A DNA stretch of 39,010 nt. It comes from Paenibacillus sp. (GTDB taxonomy: Bacteria > Bacillota > Bacilli > Paenibacillales > YIM-B00363). The notes under the pieces were generated by a model. It did not search any database and was not told where the DNA came from. It saw only the letters and a program-made list of their open reading frames with translations. The stretch spans positions 1 to 39,010 of the forward strand of contig NZ_DASQNA010000017.1 of NCBI RefSeq assembly GCF_035645195.1, read 5' to 3'. Each line of letters starts with the position of its first letter. Within the stretch, counting starts at the first letter, position 1. Below are positions 26,489-35,432 of the stretch, one piece after another. A program made the translations under genes and the position numbers.

Positions 26489-27293
26489 GGTAGGAAGAAT
26501 CATTAAGTCGGATGTTACAGCCCTTTCCTTCAGAGAAACGGTTAATGAGATTGTTAGTTGGATTCAAAATAAAGAAAGCAATTACGTTTGTGTTTGCAAT
26601 ACCCATTCACTTGTGACCGCTAGTAACGATGAGTACTTTGAGATGATCTTAAATAACGCAGGAATCTGTACACCAGATGGAATGCCGTTAGTATGGGCAC
26701 TTAGGCTTTACGGTTACAAAGAACAAGACCGGGTTGACGGACCCAACTTAATGCTTAAACTGTGCGAAGTTGCAGCACAGAAGAAATTCAAAGTCTACCT
26801 ATATGGTGGTACTACGGAAACGTTAGATAGGTTGACAAGAAAATTAATTCACCAATTTGGTGGTATTCAAATTGTAGGATCTTATTCCCCTCCATTTCGG
26901 CAATTAACGGAAGAGGAAGAAGAACAGATAACAGAACAAATTAACTCAGCCAAACCTGATTTGATTTTTGTGAGTTTGGGGTGCCCCAAGCAAGAGAAAT
27001 GGATGTACAGTAAGAGTCTAAAAGTAAAGGGTATAATGATTGGGGTTGGAGCAGCATTCGATTTTATAATAGGGAACATTAAGCGACCACCGCAAATATT
27101 TCAACGTTTGGGGCTCGAATGGTTTTTTCGCTTAGTAAGCGAACCTAAGCGTCTTTGGAAAAGATATTTGTATAATAATCCGGTGTTTATAATTCGATTT
27201 CTTTTGACATATAGACAAAACAAACGGGTTACAAAATTGCTTATGGAAAATTCAGGGATCAATTATTGTAAAGACCGAGGAGTAGGTTATTAG
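26472..27293 (+). CDS. WecG/TagA/CpsF family glycosyltransferase (GT26)
   Basis: A 273-residue enzyme with the GT26 signatures CNTHSLVTASND, GICTPDGMPLVWALRLYG, RVDGPNLMLKLCEVA, VSLGCPKQEKWM and GVGAAFDFIIGNIKRPP. The family transfers N-acetylmannosamine or related sugars to lipid-linked acceptors in wall and capsule synthesis. The ATG at 26472 has CAGGAGAA upstream. It is the last gene of the AT-rich block. Confidence 0.93.
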   Translation: MRKHAKVGRIIKSDVTALSFRETVNEIVSWIQNKESNYVCVCNTHSLVTASNDEYFEMILNNAGICTPDGMPLVWALRLYGYKEQDRVDGPNLMLKLCEVAAQKKFKVYLYGGTTETLDRLTRKLIHQFGGIQIVGSYSPPFRQLTEEEEEQITEQINSAKPDLIFVSLGCPKQEKWMYSKSLKVKGIMIGVGAAFDFIIGNIKRPPQIFQRLGLEWFFRLVSEPKRLWKRYLYNNPVFIIRFLLTYRQNKRVTKLLMENSGINYCKDRGVGY

Positions 27294-27503
27294 TATACGA
27301 AGTTAGATTCCCACATCTCCGGACATAGTTACTGACAAATGCTCAAATGGGGAGTTAATGCATCCGAATCAAAAAAATGTCGATTTCCATTATTCCTCTT
27401 CGGATTGTATATAGTTGCTGGGAGAACATGAAAGTACCAATTGAAGATTGAGATTCGCAATAATGCAGGCATAAGGACTTCTAATTAAAGAAGGAGTGGG
27501 AAG

Positions 27504-28841
27504 ATGAAACTTACAGTCATCGGCACAGGTTATGTCGGACTTGTATCTGGAGTTTGTTTCTCTGATTTGGGCAACGACGTCATTTGTGTCGATAAAGATG
27601 CTAAAAAAATCGAGATGCTATTAAACGGGGAAGTTCCGATTTATGAACTCGGCTTGAAAGAATTGATTGAAAAGAACAGAATCGAAGGGCGATTGTCCTT
27701 TACTACTGATATCTCCGTTGCTGTGCAAGAAGCGGAGATTGTTATTATCGCGGTCGGCACGCCACAGTCGCCTAGCGGAGAGGCAAACTTGCAGTTTATT
27801 GAACAAGCAGCGAGGGAAATCGCAGTCGCTTTGAACGGATACAAAATTATCGCTACGAAGAGCACCGTGCCAGTTGGCACGAACGAGCGAATCAAAACAA
27901 TCGTTGGTGAATTGACAGATCATCCATTCGATATCGTCTCCGTGCCTGAATTTCTGCGTGAAGGCTCCGCCATTAAAGACACGTTTCATCCGGACCGCAT
28001 CGTCATCGGCGCGGAAAACAAACGGGCAGCAGAGATGATGATCGAACTCCACCAACCGTTGACGAATAAAATTATCGTTACGGACGTACGGAGTGCAGAA
28101 ATGATCAAATACGCTTCGAACGCTTTTCTTGCAACGAAGATTTCATTTATTAATGAGATCGCCAATATATGCGAAAAGGTCGGTGCGGACATCACGCTCG
28201 TTGCGAGAGGAATGGGGCTTGACCGTCGGATCGGCGAATCGTTCTTGAATGCCGGTATAGGGTACGGCGGATCCTGTTTCCCGAAAGATACGAATGCACT
28301 CATTCAGATTGCCGGGAACGTTGAATATGATTTTAAATTACTTCGCTCAGTCGTGGAAGTTAACCAAATGCAACGGTTTAACGTGATTCAAAAGTTGGTC
28401 GATTCGCTGGGTTCGTTAGAAGGGAAGACGGTAGGCATCTGGGGATTATCGTTTAAACCGAATACGGACGACGTACGGGAAGCGCCGTCGCTTGAAATTA
28501 TACCTGCTCTGATCGGAATGGGGGCAAAGGTGAAAGTATACGACCCGGTGGCAATGGATAAATTCCGTGCATTCTTTAACCATGAGTCGATCGTGTGGTG
28601 TTCCGGAGCAATAGAAGTGGCGGAAAGTGCCGATGCGCTTTGCTTGCTAACCGAATGGGAAGAATTTCGTAATGTGAATTTGCAACAAATTGAAAAACAA
28701 ATGAACCAACCCATTCTCGTCGACGGCCGGAATGTATTCTCTCACAAGGAGATCGCGGATACCGGCTTTTATTACTACTCCGTAGGTCGACCGATGATGA
28801 ACAGTTTACAGCCGTACGATCGAGAATTCTTAAGTGTATAA
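27504..28841 (+). CDS. ugd: UDP-glucose 6-dehydrogenase
   Basis: A 445-residue enzyme oxidising UDP-glucose to UDP-glucuronate with two NAD+. It shows the Rossmann start VIGTGYVGLVSGVCFSDLG, the STVPVGTNERI loop, VPEFLREGSAIKDT, the catalytic Cys in GYGGSCFPKDTNAL (near residue 260) and the C-terminal WGLSFKPNTDDVREAPS. It indicates an acidic polymer. Composition returns to GC-richer here. A 210-base gap precedes it, in which no terminator or firm promoter is seen; GAAGGAG precedes the ATG. Confidence 0.93.
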   Translation: MKLTVIGTGYVGLVSGVCFSDLGNDVICVDKDAKKIEMLLNGEVPIYELGLKELIEKNRIEGRLSFTTDISVAVQEAEIVIIAVGTPQSPSGEANLQFIEQAAREIAVALNGYKIIATKSTVPVGTNERIKTIVGELTDHPFDIVSVPEFLREGSAIKDTFHPDRIVIGAENKRAAEMMIELHQPLTNKIIVTDVRSAEMIKYASNAFLATKISFINEIANICEKVGADITLVARGMGLDRRIGESFLNAGIGYGGSCFPKDTNALIQIAGNVEYDFKLLRSVVEVNQMQRFNVIQKLVDSLGSLEGKTVGIWGLSFKPNTDDVREAPSLEIIPALIGMGAKVKVYDPVAMDKFRAFFNHESIVWCSGAIEVAESADALCLLTEWEEFRNVNLQQIEKQMNQPILVDGRNVFSHKEIADTGFYYYSVGRPMMNSLQPYDREFLSV

Positions 28842-28869
28842 CGATTCAAATATAAAAGGAGAGGATAAC

Positions 28870-30237
28870 ATGAAACTAGTCCTGCTATCTGGCGGTTCCG
28901 GGAAACGTCTTTGGCCGCTTTCGAACGATTCGCGTTCGAAACAGTTTTTAAAAGTGTTGGCTTCCCCGGACAATGAAGCGGAATCAATGGTCCAGCGTGT
29001 ATGGCGCCAGCTTGGGGAAACGGGGTTGCAAGAGGACGCATTAATTGCTACGGGGAAAGCCCAGCTTGACGTAATGCAAAGTCAACTCGGCTATGACGTT
29101 CCGCTCATCCTAGAGCCCGAACGCAGAGATACGTACCCTGCCATTGCGTTAGCGGCAACTTATCTGTATTCCATCCAAGGCATGAGCCTTCAAGATGTCG
29201 TTGCGATTCTGCCGGTAGATCCATATGTAGAGAATCATTTCTTTGGAAAAATTAAGGATTTGGAAGAGGTTCTTCGAACCTCAGGTGCAGATCTAGCACT
29301 CGTTGGCGTGAAGCCGACATACCCATCGGAAAAATACGGTTATATTGTCCCTAGGACTGAAGAAGATACCAACCGGAAGTACATTACCGTAAGCCATTTT
29401 ACAGAAAAACCCCGCGAAGACCAAGCGAAGCAGCTCATTGAGCAGCAGGCGCTATGGAATTGCGGGGTTTTCGCATTCAAGCTGGATTACATCATTAAGC
29501 ACTTGATCGATAACGGGCTTCCGATCCAATACGAGGAGATGCTGAAACAATACGGTCGTTTGCCCAAGATCAGCTTCGATTATGAGATCGTGGAGAAGGC
29601 AAAGAAGCTTGTGGCAGTTCCGTACTCGGGGTACTGGAAGGACCTGGGTACCTGGAATACGTTGACTGAGGAAATGAGCGCACAGCAGATCGGAAAAGCG
29701 GTCGTGACTGATGATTGCGTAAATACTCATGTCGTCAACGAATTGGATATTCCGATCACGGTGATCGGCGTCAAGGATGCGGTCGTGGCGGCGAGCCCAG
29801 ACGGGATCTTGGTATCTGCGAAGGAGGCAAGTCCAAGAATCAAGGATGTTATGAAAAACATTGAGCAGCGCCCGATGTTCGAGGAACGCCGGTGGGGATG
29901 GTACAAAGTTCTGGATTACGGCAAGCTGCCGGATGGAAGCGAAGTTTTGACCAAGCGGATTTGCGTGCTGGCGGGAAGACACCTAAGCTACCAGCTCCAT
30001 TTGAAGCGCAAAGAAGTCTGGACCATTATTTCGGGAACCGGTGAGTTTATTCTAGACGACCATCGGGTGGCGGTAAAGCCGGGAGACGTGCTTCGTATTC
30101 CTGTAGGAGCGAGACATAGCATCCGGGCTAATGAGGATCTCGAGTTTATAGAGGTGCAGACCGGGAGCGAACTAATCGAGGAGGATAACATCAGGCTTTC
30201 GACATCGTGGGAGGAAATTATCACCTTGTGCTCGTGA
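28870..30237 (+). CDS. manC: Mannose-1-phosphate guanylyltransferase / mannose-6-phosphate isomerase
   Basis: A 455-residue bifunctional type II enzyme. The N-terminal GDP-mannose pyrophosphorylase domain begins LLSGGSGKRLWPLSNDSRSK and has ILPVDPYVE, EKPREDQAKQLIEQ and WNCGVFAFK. The C-terminal cupin (about 345-445) has the isomerase pattern GRHLSYQLHLKRKEVW, GDVLRIPVGARHSI. It makes the GDP-mannose used by Gmd. The ATG at 28870 follows AAAGGAGAGG. Confidence 0.93.
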   Translation: MKLVLLSGGSGKRLWPLSNDSRSKQFLKVLASPDNEAESMVQRVWRQLGETGLQEDALIATGKAQLDVMQSQLGYDVPLILEPERRDTYPAIALAATYLYSIQGMSLQDVVAILPVDPYVENHFFGKIKDLEEVLRTSGADLALVGVKPTYPSEKYGYIVPRTEEDTNRKYITVSHFTEKPREDQAKQLIEQQALWNCGVFAFKLDYIIKHLIDNGLPIQYEEMLKQYGRLPKISFDYEIVEKAKKLVAVPYSGYWKDLGTWNTLTEEMSAQQIGKAVVTDDCVNTHVVNELDIPITVIGVKDAVVAASPDGILVSAKEASPRIKDVMKNIEQRPMFEERRWGWYKVLDYGKLPDGSEVLTKRICVLAGRHLSYQLHLKRKEVWTIISGTGEFILDDHRVAVKPGDVLRIPVGARHSIRANEDLEFIEVQTGSELIEEDNIRLSTSWEEIITLCS

Positions 30238-30306
30238 TGGCTGAGTGGCGTAGAGTGAGGTGGGGGAATGTACTGTACCATCCAGCAAATCACATTTGAA
30301 CGCCGG

Positions 30307-30350
30307 GAGGCGGGGGGCGCAGTTGCTGCGACACCCGCCTCACCTATTTT
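30307..30350 (+). terminator. Hairpin after manC, probable end of the EPS operon
   Basis: GAGGCGGG (30307-30314) pairs perfectly with CCCGCCTC (30334-30341), with an inner GCGCAG/CTGCG helix, followed by a short TTTT (30347-30350). The weak T-tract lowers certainty. Confidence 0.6.
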
Positions 30351-30446
30351 GCGCGGAGCGATAGAGCTCGCGACGTGGAACTGGCGACATGAGCAAAAGA
30401 AAAGGCAGGAGAGAGCGGCCGCCTTAGCGCCGCTGGCATCTGAACT

Positions 30447-30941
30447 ATGAAGAATAAGCTGGTATCTATGATCCCTGTGCTTCTATTGGTCGGCATCATT
30501 TTGCTTTTCTCTTCTCAACCCTACCAAGAGCAAACGATCATCCCGAGCCTGCGGGGAAGCTTTTCGGAGGATCGACTGAGCGAGAGAATGCCGGATCTGA
30601 CGATCCATTACCATCAATCGAATGTGAACGCGAAGCAGCAGCCCTTCCAGTTCATTGAATTTGTGTTTAGAAAATCCGCGCACCTGTTCGTGTATGGCGT
30701 ATTGGGCGCGCTCCTCTTTCTAGGACTTCGGCCCTTTCGTCTGCGCGGGTGGGGGAAGGCGCTCCTTGTACTCGAAATCGGCGCGCTAGTGGCGATCGTC
30801 GATGAGATCAATCAAGCGCGATCGTTATCGAGAACGGGGATCCCCCAAGACGTGGCGGTCGATCTGGCCGGAGTAATCCTCGGGATGCTGTTCGCGGCGC
30901 TGCTGACGGCAGTGCTCCGCAGGCTGGAGGGAGAAAGCTGA
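30447..30941 (+). CDS. VanZ-like family membrane protein
   Basis: A 164-residue membrane protein with an N-terminal helix, FSSQPYQEQ shortly after, the FVFRKSAHLFVYGVLGALLF segment and DEINQARSLSRTG then DVAVDLAGVILG, the standard VanZ-family layout. The family is common in Firmicutes; its role is unclear outside teicoplanin resistance. The ribosome binding site is weak. Confidence 0.85.
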   Translation: MKNKLVSMIPVLLLVGIILLFSSQPYQEQTIIPSLRGSFSEDRLSERMPDLTIHYHQSNVNAKQQPFQFIEFVFRKSAHLFVYGVLGALLFLGLRPFRLRGWGKALLVLEIGALVAIVDEINQARSLSRTGIPQDVAVDLAGVILGMLFAALLTAVLRRLEGES

Positions 30942-31112
30942 AGCGAGTGATCGCAGCGGGCGGATGGCTTGAAGCTATGCCGGTTGTCGGAGGAAGGATG
31001 CGCCCGATCTGCTTCATTGAACATAGGAAAGGAATTGAGAAACAGTACGGGAGCGAGCGAAGCGGCGGGGGACAGCTTGCGTACTGCTCGTGACCGGGGG
31101 TGATCTGACGTC

Positions 31113-33206
31113 TTGAATGAGAAAAAACGATACAGTTCCAAATGGATAATCAGTTACAAAGGGAAAAGCTTCGCCGAAATTTACGGGAAGAAGAAGGCCT
31201 ACGATTTATTCGTGAATCTAAGCCAGTGCTTGCTGAACTTGGAGGTCAAAAAGGCTGCGAATACGAAGCGAGAGAACGTGACTGCCGACCGGAAAGCGTA
31301 CAGCCGAAGATGGCGAGAGAAAAATAGGGATAAAATTCGTGTGTACAACCAGCGATCGAGGCAAAAGAGGTTATGGAAAGAAGGTCCGAGGCGCAAGGAG
31401 GGACAACGCAGGGTGAAGGAACAATTCGAAACGAATGAGAACAAGTTTAGCCCTTACGAAGTGTACCGGCGCTGGAGCAAGGCGGAGATGCCGGAGTGGA
31501 TGCGTGCGGAATTGGATGCAATGAGTGAAAAGCAACTGCATGAGCATTTCGGCGCGCATTTGGAGTTCGGGACGGGCGGACTTCGGGCCGAGATCGGCGT
31601 TGGCACGAATCGGATGAACGTCTTCACGGTTCGGCGCGTTACGCAGGGATTGGCGAAGTACATGTTGTCTCGGGGAACGGAATTTTCATCGCGAGGCGTC
31701 GCGATCGCGTTCGATTCCCGACGCTTCTCGCGGGAATTCGCCGAAGAAGCGGCGCTCGTATTGGCGAACAACGGGATCAAAGCATATTTGTTCGAAGAGC
31801 TCCGGCCGACTCCGATGCTGTCTTATGCGGTAAGGCACCTGAGGACGGCCGCAGGCATCGTGATCACCGCAAGCCATAATCCCCCGGAGTACAACGGATA
31901 TAAGGTATACGGGGAAGAAGGCGCCCAAATTCCTCCGCAGGTTGCGGACGCGATCACGGCGAACATCGAAGCGGTCGAGGACGAGCTGGCGGTTCAGGTG
32001 TTAGACAGGCAGGAGGCTATGAATCGCGGGCTCCTGATCCAGATTGAGCAGCAGGTCGAGACCAATTATTATTTGAACCTTCAAACCTTGCTGCTTCAGC
32101 CGGGCATTGCGCGGGAGCAAGGCAAGGAGATGAAAATCGTATACACGCCGCTGCACGGATCGGGAAACCGGCCTGTTCGCGAGGCGCTCGCCATGGCGGG
32201 CTTCGAGCACGTGTTCGTCGTGGAATCGCAAGAGCATCCGGACTCCGAATTCCGTACGGTCGCTTCTCCGAATCCGGAGGAGAAGGAAGCGCTGCGCCTT
32301 GCGATCGAGCTGGCGGAGGACGTTGGCGCGGAGCTCGTTCTAGGCACCGACCCGGACGCGGATCGAGTCGGGATCGCCGTTCGAGGCAGGGGCGGACAAT
32401 TCGTTTGTTTGACGGGCAATCAGACAGGAGCGTTGATGCTCGAGTATACCCTCTCGCAGCTGGCGGAACGGAAGCAGCTCCCGAAGAACGGCGTCGTCAT
32501 TAAAACCATTGTAACCTCGGAGCTTGGGAGGGAGATTGCGAAGCATTACGGGGTCGAAACGATCGACACGCTGACGGGCTTCAAGTACATCGGCGAAAAG
32601 ATCGGCGAATTCGAGCGTACGGGCGAGAAGCGGTTTCTTTTCGGCTACGAAGAAAGTTACGGGTATTTAGCGGGTTCGTTCGTGCGCGATAAGGATGCCG
32701 TGCAATCTTGTTTGATCATCGCGGAAATGGCGGCCTATTACCGGACGAAAGGTCTTTCGCTATATGAGGCCTTGCTCATGCTGTATGAAAAATACGGCTA
32801 CTACCAAGAGGGACTTCATTCGGTGACGCTCAAGGGCTTGGAAGGAATCGTTCGGCTTAATCGAATGACGGAATATATGCGCGAACATCTCGTTACGAAG
32901 CTTGGGGAGCAGTGGAAAGTCGTGCTGATCCGGGACTACGATCGCCAGCTGCAGTTCCACCTCCGCAGCAATACGAGACAAACAATCGAGCTTCCGCGAT
33001 CGAATGTGCTCCACTATACCCTGAACGACGGCTGCTGGTTCGCGGTACGCCCTTCGGGGACGGAGCCGAAGCTGAAAGTCTATTTCGGAGCCGTCGGGAA
33101 CGGCGAGGCGGATGTGGCACGAAAGCTGGAGGCTTTGCGGGACGAAGTGCTGCATCTTCTCGATAATATCCAAATCTATCTCGGGTTGCAGGTTTCCATC
33201 AAGTAA
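31113..33206 (+). CDS. Phosphohexomutase (PgcA/YhxB-type) with a 100-aa basic N-terminal extension
   Basis: The C-terminal 597 residues are a complete alpha-phosphohexomutase: LEFGTGGLRAEIGVGTNRMN, phosphoserine loop ITASHNPPEYNGYKVY, metal loop GTDPDADRVGIAV, sugar loop FGYEESYGYLAGS and phosphate loop RPSGTEPKLKVYF. It interconverts glucose- or mannose-6-phosphate and the 1-phosphate, feeding GalU and ManC. Family members normally start about 20 residues before WSKAEMPEW. Here the frame continues 100 codons further to a TTG at 31113 with an excellent GGGGGTGATC site, while a second start, GTG at 31413, has AAGGAGGG upstream. The extension is strongly basic (AYSRRWREKNRDKIRVYNQR). Two isoforms or an in-frame gene fusion are possible. 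Confidence 0.85.
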   Translation: MNEKKRYSSKWIISYKGKSFAEIYGKKKAYDLFVNLSQCLLNLEVKKAANTKRENVTADRKAYSRRWREKNRDKIRVYNQRSRQKRLWKEGPRRKEGQRRVKEQFETNENKFSPYEVYRRWSKAEMPEWMRAELDAMSEKQLHEHFGAHLEFGTGGLRAEIGVGTNRMNVFTVRRVTQGLAKYMLSRGTEFSSRGVAIAFDSRRFSREFAEEAALVLANNGIKAYLFEELRPTPMLSYAVRHLRTAAGIVITASHNPPEYNGYKVYGEEGAQIPPQVADAITANIEAVEDELAVQVLDRQEAMNRGLLIQIEQQVETNYYLNLQTLLLQPGIAREQGKEMKIVYTPLHGSGNRPVREALAMAGFEHVFVVESQEHPDSEFRTVASPNPEEKEALRLAIELAEDVGAELVLGTDPDADRVGIAVRGRGGQFVCLTGNQTGALMLEYTLSQLAERKQLPKNGVVIKTIVTSELGREIAKHYGVETIDTLTGFKYIGEKIGEFERTGEKRFLFGYEESYGYLAGSFVRDKDAVQSCLIIAEMAAYYRTKGLSLYEALLMLYEKYGYYQEGLHSVTLKGLEGIVRLNRMTEYMREHLVTKLGEQWKVVLIRDYDRQLQFHLRSNTRQTIELPRSNVLHYTLNDGCWFAVRPSGTEPKLKVYFGAVGNGEADVARKLEALRDEVLHLLDNIQIYLGLQVSIK

Positions 33207-33240
33207 CCGAAACAGGATCCAGATCATCAGGAGGGAATCC

Positions 33241-34722
33241 ATGTTCGAGCCCAAGTCGAATGCAAGCCGATTTCCAAGCCAAGTGAAGAAGCGCGTCGTC
33301 CCGTTGAAGGGGCATATGTATATCAACCCTGCAGATCCTCAGTATTATGAAAAAGTGCTGCAGTACGTGGACCGCCACGACCCCGAAGCGTTGTTTCACG
33401 TCGGGATGAAGCAGCTGCGTCTGGGGAACCCCGTGAAGGGCAAAGAGCTGCTGATGCAATGCTCGGGTACGCGAAGCGGGTTCGCCGCCAAGGCGAGAAG
33501 CGAACTGCGGAGGCTGGAGCAGCCGACCGCCGGAAAACTGCCCCCGGTTGCGGAAGCGAATCCCGCGCGCCGGGGGGCGCCGTGGGGATGGATCGCGTTG
33601 GCGGTGACGCTCACGTTCATGCTCGCGGCGTTGCTGCTGCTAGGCAGCAGTCCGGCAAGAAGCGTGATCGCCCGCTTGACCATGGCGCCGGCGGGTATGG
33701 ATGTCATCTACGAAACGGCGGAGCAAACCTTCCTGATCTATGTCGATCCCGACAAAACGCCGCGTGAAGTAGAACAGCAAATGTACGAAGCTGTCACCAA
33801 ACTGGGGCGCCAATACCCGGACCAGGTTGTAAAGGTCTACGGGGTATATGCCGGAAAGGGCCAAAAAGCGGGGACGGTGGCGCCGCTGCGCGATCCCGGG
33901 TTGAAGTCTGGGGCATTCGTTATGGCGAAGTATCATGCGGCGACGGGCGAAAATGTAACCGTTCGCTTTTTCTCTGCAGGGGCTTCGGATGATCGAGCTC
34001 CTTATGTTCGAGCCGGAGCGAATCTGGTCAGAACCGCGCTCGAACAATACCGAGAAGACCATGGGAAGCTCCCGGACACGATCCGGGAGCTTCTTGGCGA
34101 TTATCCCGATAACTACTTAAGCTGGATCCCCATAGAATCTGCGAGCGGAAGTGCGAACATCGCGGACCGTTTTGACGGTAGCGGGGGTTGGGTGTATACG
34201 CCAGAAGCCGAAATCCTGGAGCAGGCGTTCCGGCCGAATACGGTTGGAATCGCAACCCCCTATGCTCCCGTCGAGATCATCGTCTCGAAGTCGGATTATC
34301 GGCTCTATGTGGCAAGCGGCGAGGATGTGCTGGAAGCCAAACAGGTCGGGCTCGGCAGGGAGGACAGCACCGCGGCCGGAAGCTATGAGATCGATAGCAG
34401 GGTGCTCGAGCCGGAGGGCGCGAAGCCTGGCATGTATGGGGATGCAGGCTTGGGCTTCGGCAGCATGGCGCTGCACGGTACGTTGGACAGAGCTTCGATT
34501 GGCGAGAATCGCTCCTTGGGATGCGTACGTTTATGGAACGAAGATATAATGGATATCTTCCCAATCGTGCCGAAAGGGGCTGCTGTCCGCATCGTGGAGG
34601 GGGAAGCTTTCCCGAGCCTAGAGGAGCCCGACGTGCTGTCGAATTGGGAGCCTCTATTGGCAGGCACCCATCCGGGGTATAATGAAACGGCGGAGGGGCT
34701 GCGGTTCGAGTGGTTAGACTAA
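33241..34722 (+). CDS. Membrane-anchored L,D-transpeptidase (YkuD domain)
   Basis: A 493-residue protein with a cytoplasmic N-terminus of about 115 residues, one membrane helix at about 118-140 (WIALAVTLTFMLAALLLL), an extracytoplasmic region and a YkuD domain at about 340-475. Catalytic motif: HGTLDRASIGENRSLGCVRL, with the nucleophile Cys. The usual SHGC is SLGC here. The enzyme would make 3-3 cross-links or attach proteins to peptidoglycan. The ATG at 33241 follows AGGAGGG. Confidence 0.9.
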   Translation: MFEPKSNASRFPSQVKKRVVPLKGHMYINPADPQYYEKVLQYVDRHDPEALFHVGMKQLRLGNPVKGKELLMQCSGTRSGFAAKARSELRRLEQPTAGKLPPVAEANPARRGAPWGWIALAVTLTFMLAALLLLGSSPARSVIARLTMAPAGMDVIYETAEQTFLIYVDPDKTPREVEQQMYEAVTKLGRQYPDQVVKVYGVYAGKGQKAGTVAPLRDPGLKSGAFVMAKYHAATGENVTVRFFSAGASDDRAPYVRAGANLVRTALEQYREDHGKLPDTIRELLGDYPDNYLSWIPIESASGSANIADRFDGSGGWVYTPEAEILEQAFRPNTVGIATPYAPVEIIVSKSDYRLYVASGEDVLEAKQVGLGREDSTAAGSYEIDSRVLEPEGAKPGMYGDAGLGFGSMALHGTLDRASIGENRSLGCVRLWNEDIMDIFPIVPKGAAVRIVEGEAFPSLEEPDVLSNWEPLLAGTHPGYNETAEGLRFEWLD

Positions 34723-34744
34723 TATGCTTTTTTGGGAGGAAAAG

Positions 34745-35275
34745 ATGGACTGGATCGAGGAAGAACAATGGAATAAGATTCAACAGCAAATCCCGATTGT
34801 TTGCGTTGATATTTTGGCAGTGAAGGAAGGTACCTCAGAGAGCGGCAGATTGATGCTCGGGCTGATCCTGCGCGAAACCCCGCACGAAGGGCCGAAGTAC
34901 TGCACTGTCGGAGGGAGGCTGTTATACAGAGAGTCGTTGCAAGACGGAATCCGACGGCAGCTGGAGGACGCCTTGGGCAGCAATATACAATATAAGTTGA
35001 GTTCCGACCTCCAGCCTGCATATGTGGCCCAGTATTATCCCGGCACCGCGGTGAGAGAAGGGTTCGATGCGGTGGACCCTAGAAAGCATGCGATCGGGCT
35101 AACTTACACGATTGAAATTAGCGGCGAACCGATGCCGCGGCGGGAAGCGTTGGATTTTAAATGGTTTACGGTAGACGAATTGCTGGCAAACGAAGATATC
35201 GGCTTTCACCAGAAGTCCGTCATCCTGGCGTGTATGGATCGACTTCTGCAGATTTCCCCTCTAGAGTCTCGGTAA
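34745..35275 (+). CDS. Nudix-like protein (DUF4916-like) with degenerate Nudix box
   Basis: A 176-residue protein beginning MDWIEEEQWNKIQQQIPIVC. Its Nudix helix, GRLLYRESLQDGIRRQLEDA (about residues 59-79), has the spacing of GX5EX7REUXEEXGU but RE is RQ and the catalytic EE pair is DA. It resembles the DUF4916 group of Nudix-like proteins. Metal-dependent hydrolysis is doubtful; a ligand-binding role is possible. The ATG at 34745 follows GGGAGG by 5 bases; an ATG at 34724 has no site. Confidence 0.7.
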   Translation: MDWIEEEQWNKIQQQIPIVCVDILAVKEGTSESGRLMLGLILRETPHEGPKYCTVGGRLLYRESLQDGIRRQLEDALGSNIQYKLSSDLQPAYVAQYYPGTAVREGFDAVDPRKHAIGLTYTIEISGEPMPRREALDFKWFTVDELLANEDIGFHQKSVILACMDRLLQISPLESR

Positions 35276-35432
35276 GGGATCTCCCCCGAATAGCCCCTTC
35301 GCATAGAGCCTTTCGCAGCACCTTCCACCTTATAAAGCCGGGTTGCCGGCCATTCGCAAGAATATCTGTTCATATGAAAATTAACAGGGCGAGTTATGGC
35401 TTGGTTGAAACAGGGAGAGGCGGTACGACGGA

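Noticed and set aside
30268-30450. 60-codon frame between manC and the VanZ-like gene, overlapping the VanZ start as ATGA
   Set aside because: It contains the manC hairpin and its product resembles nothing; overlap with the next start may be chance.
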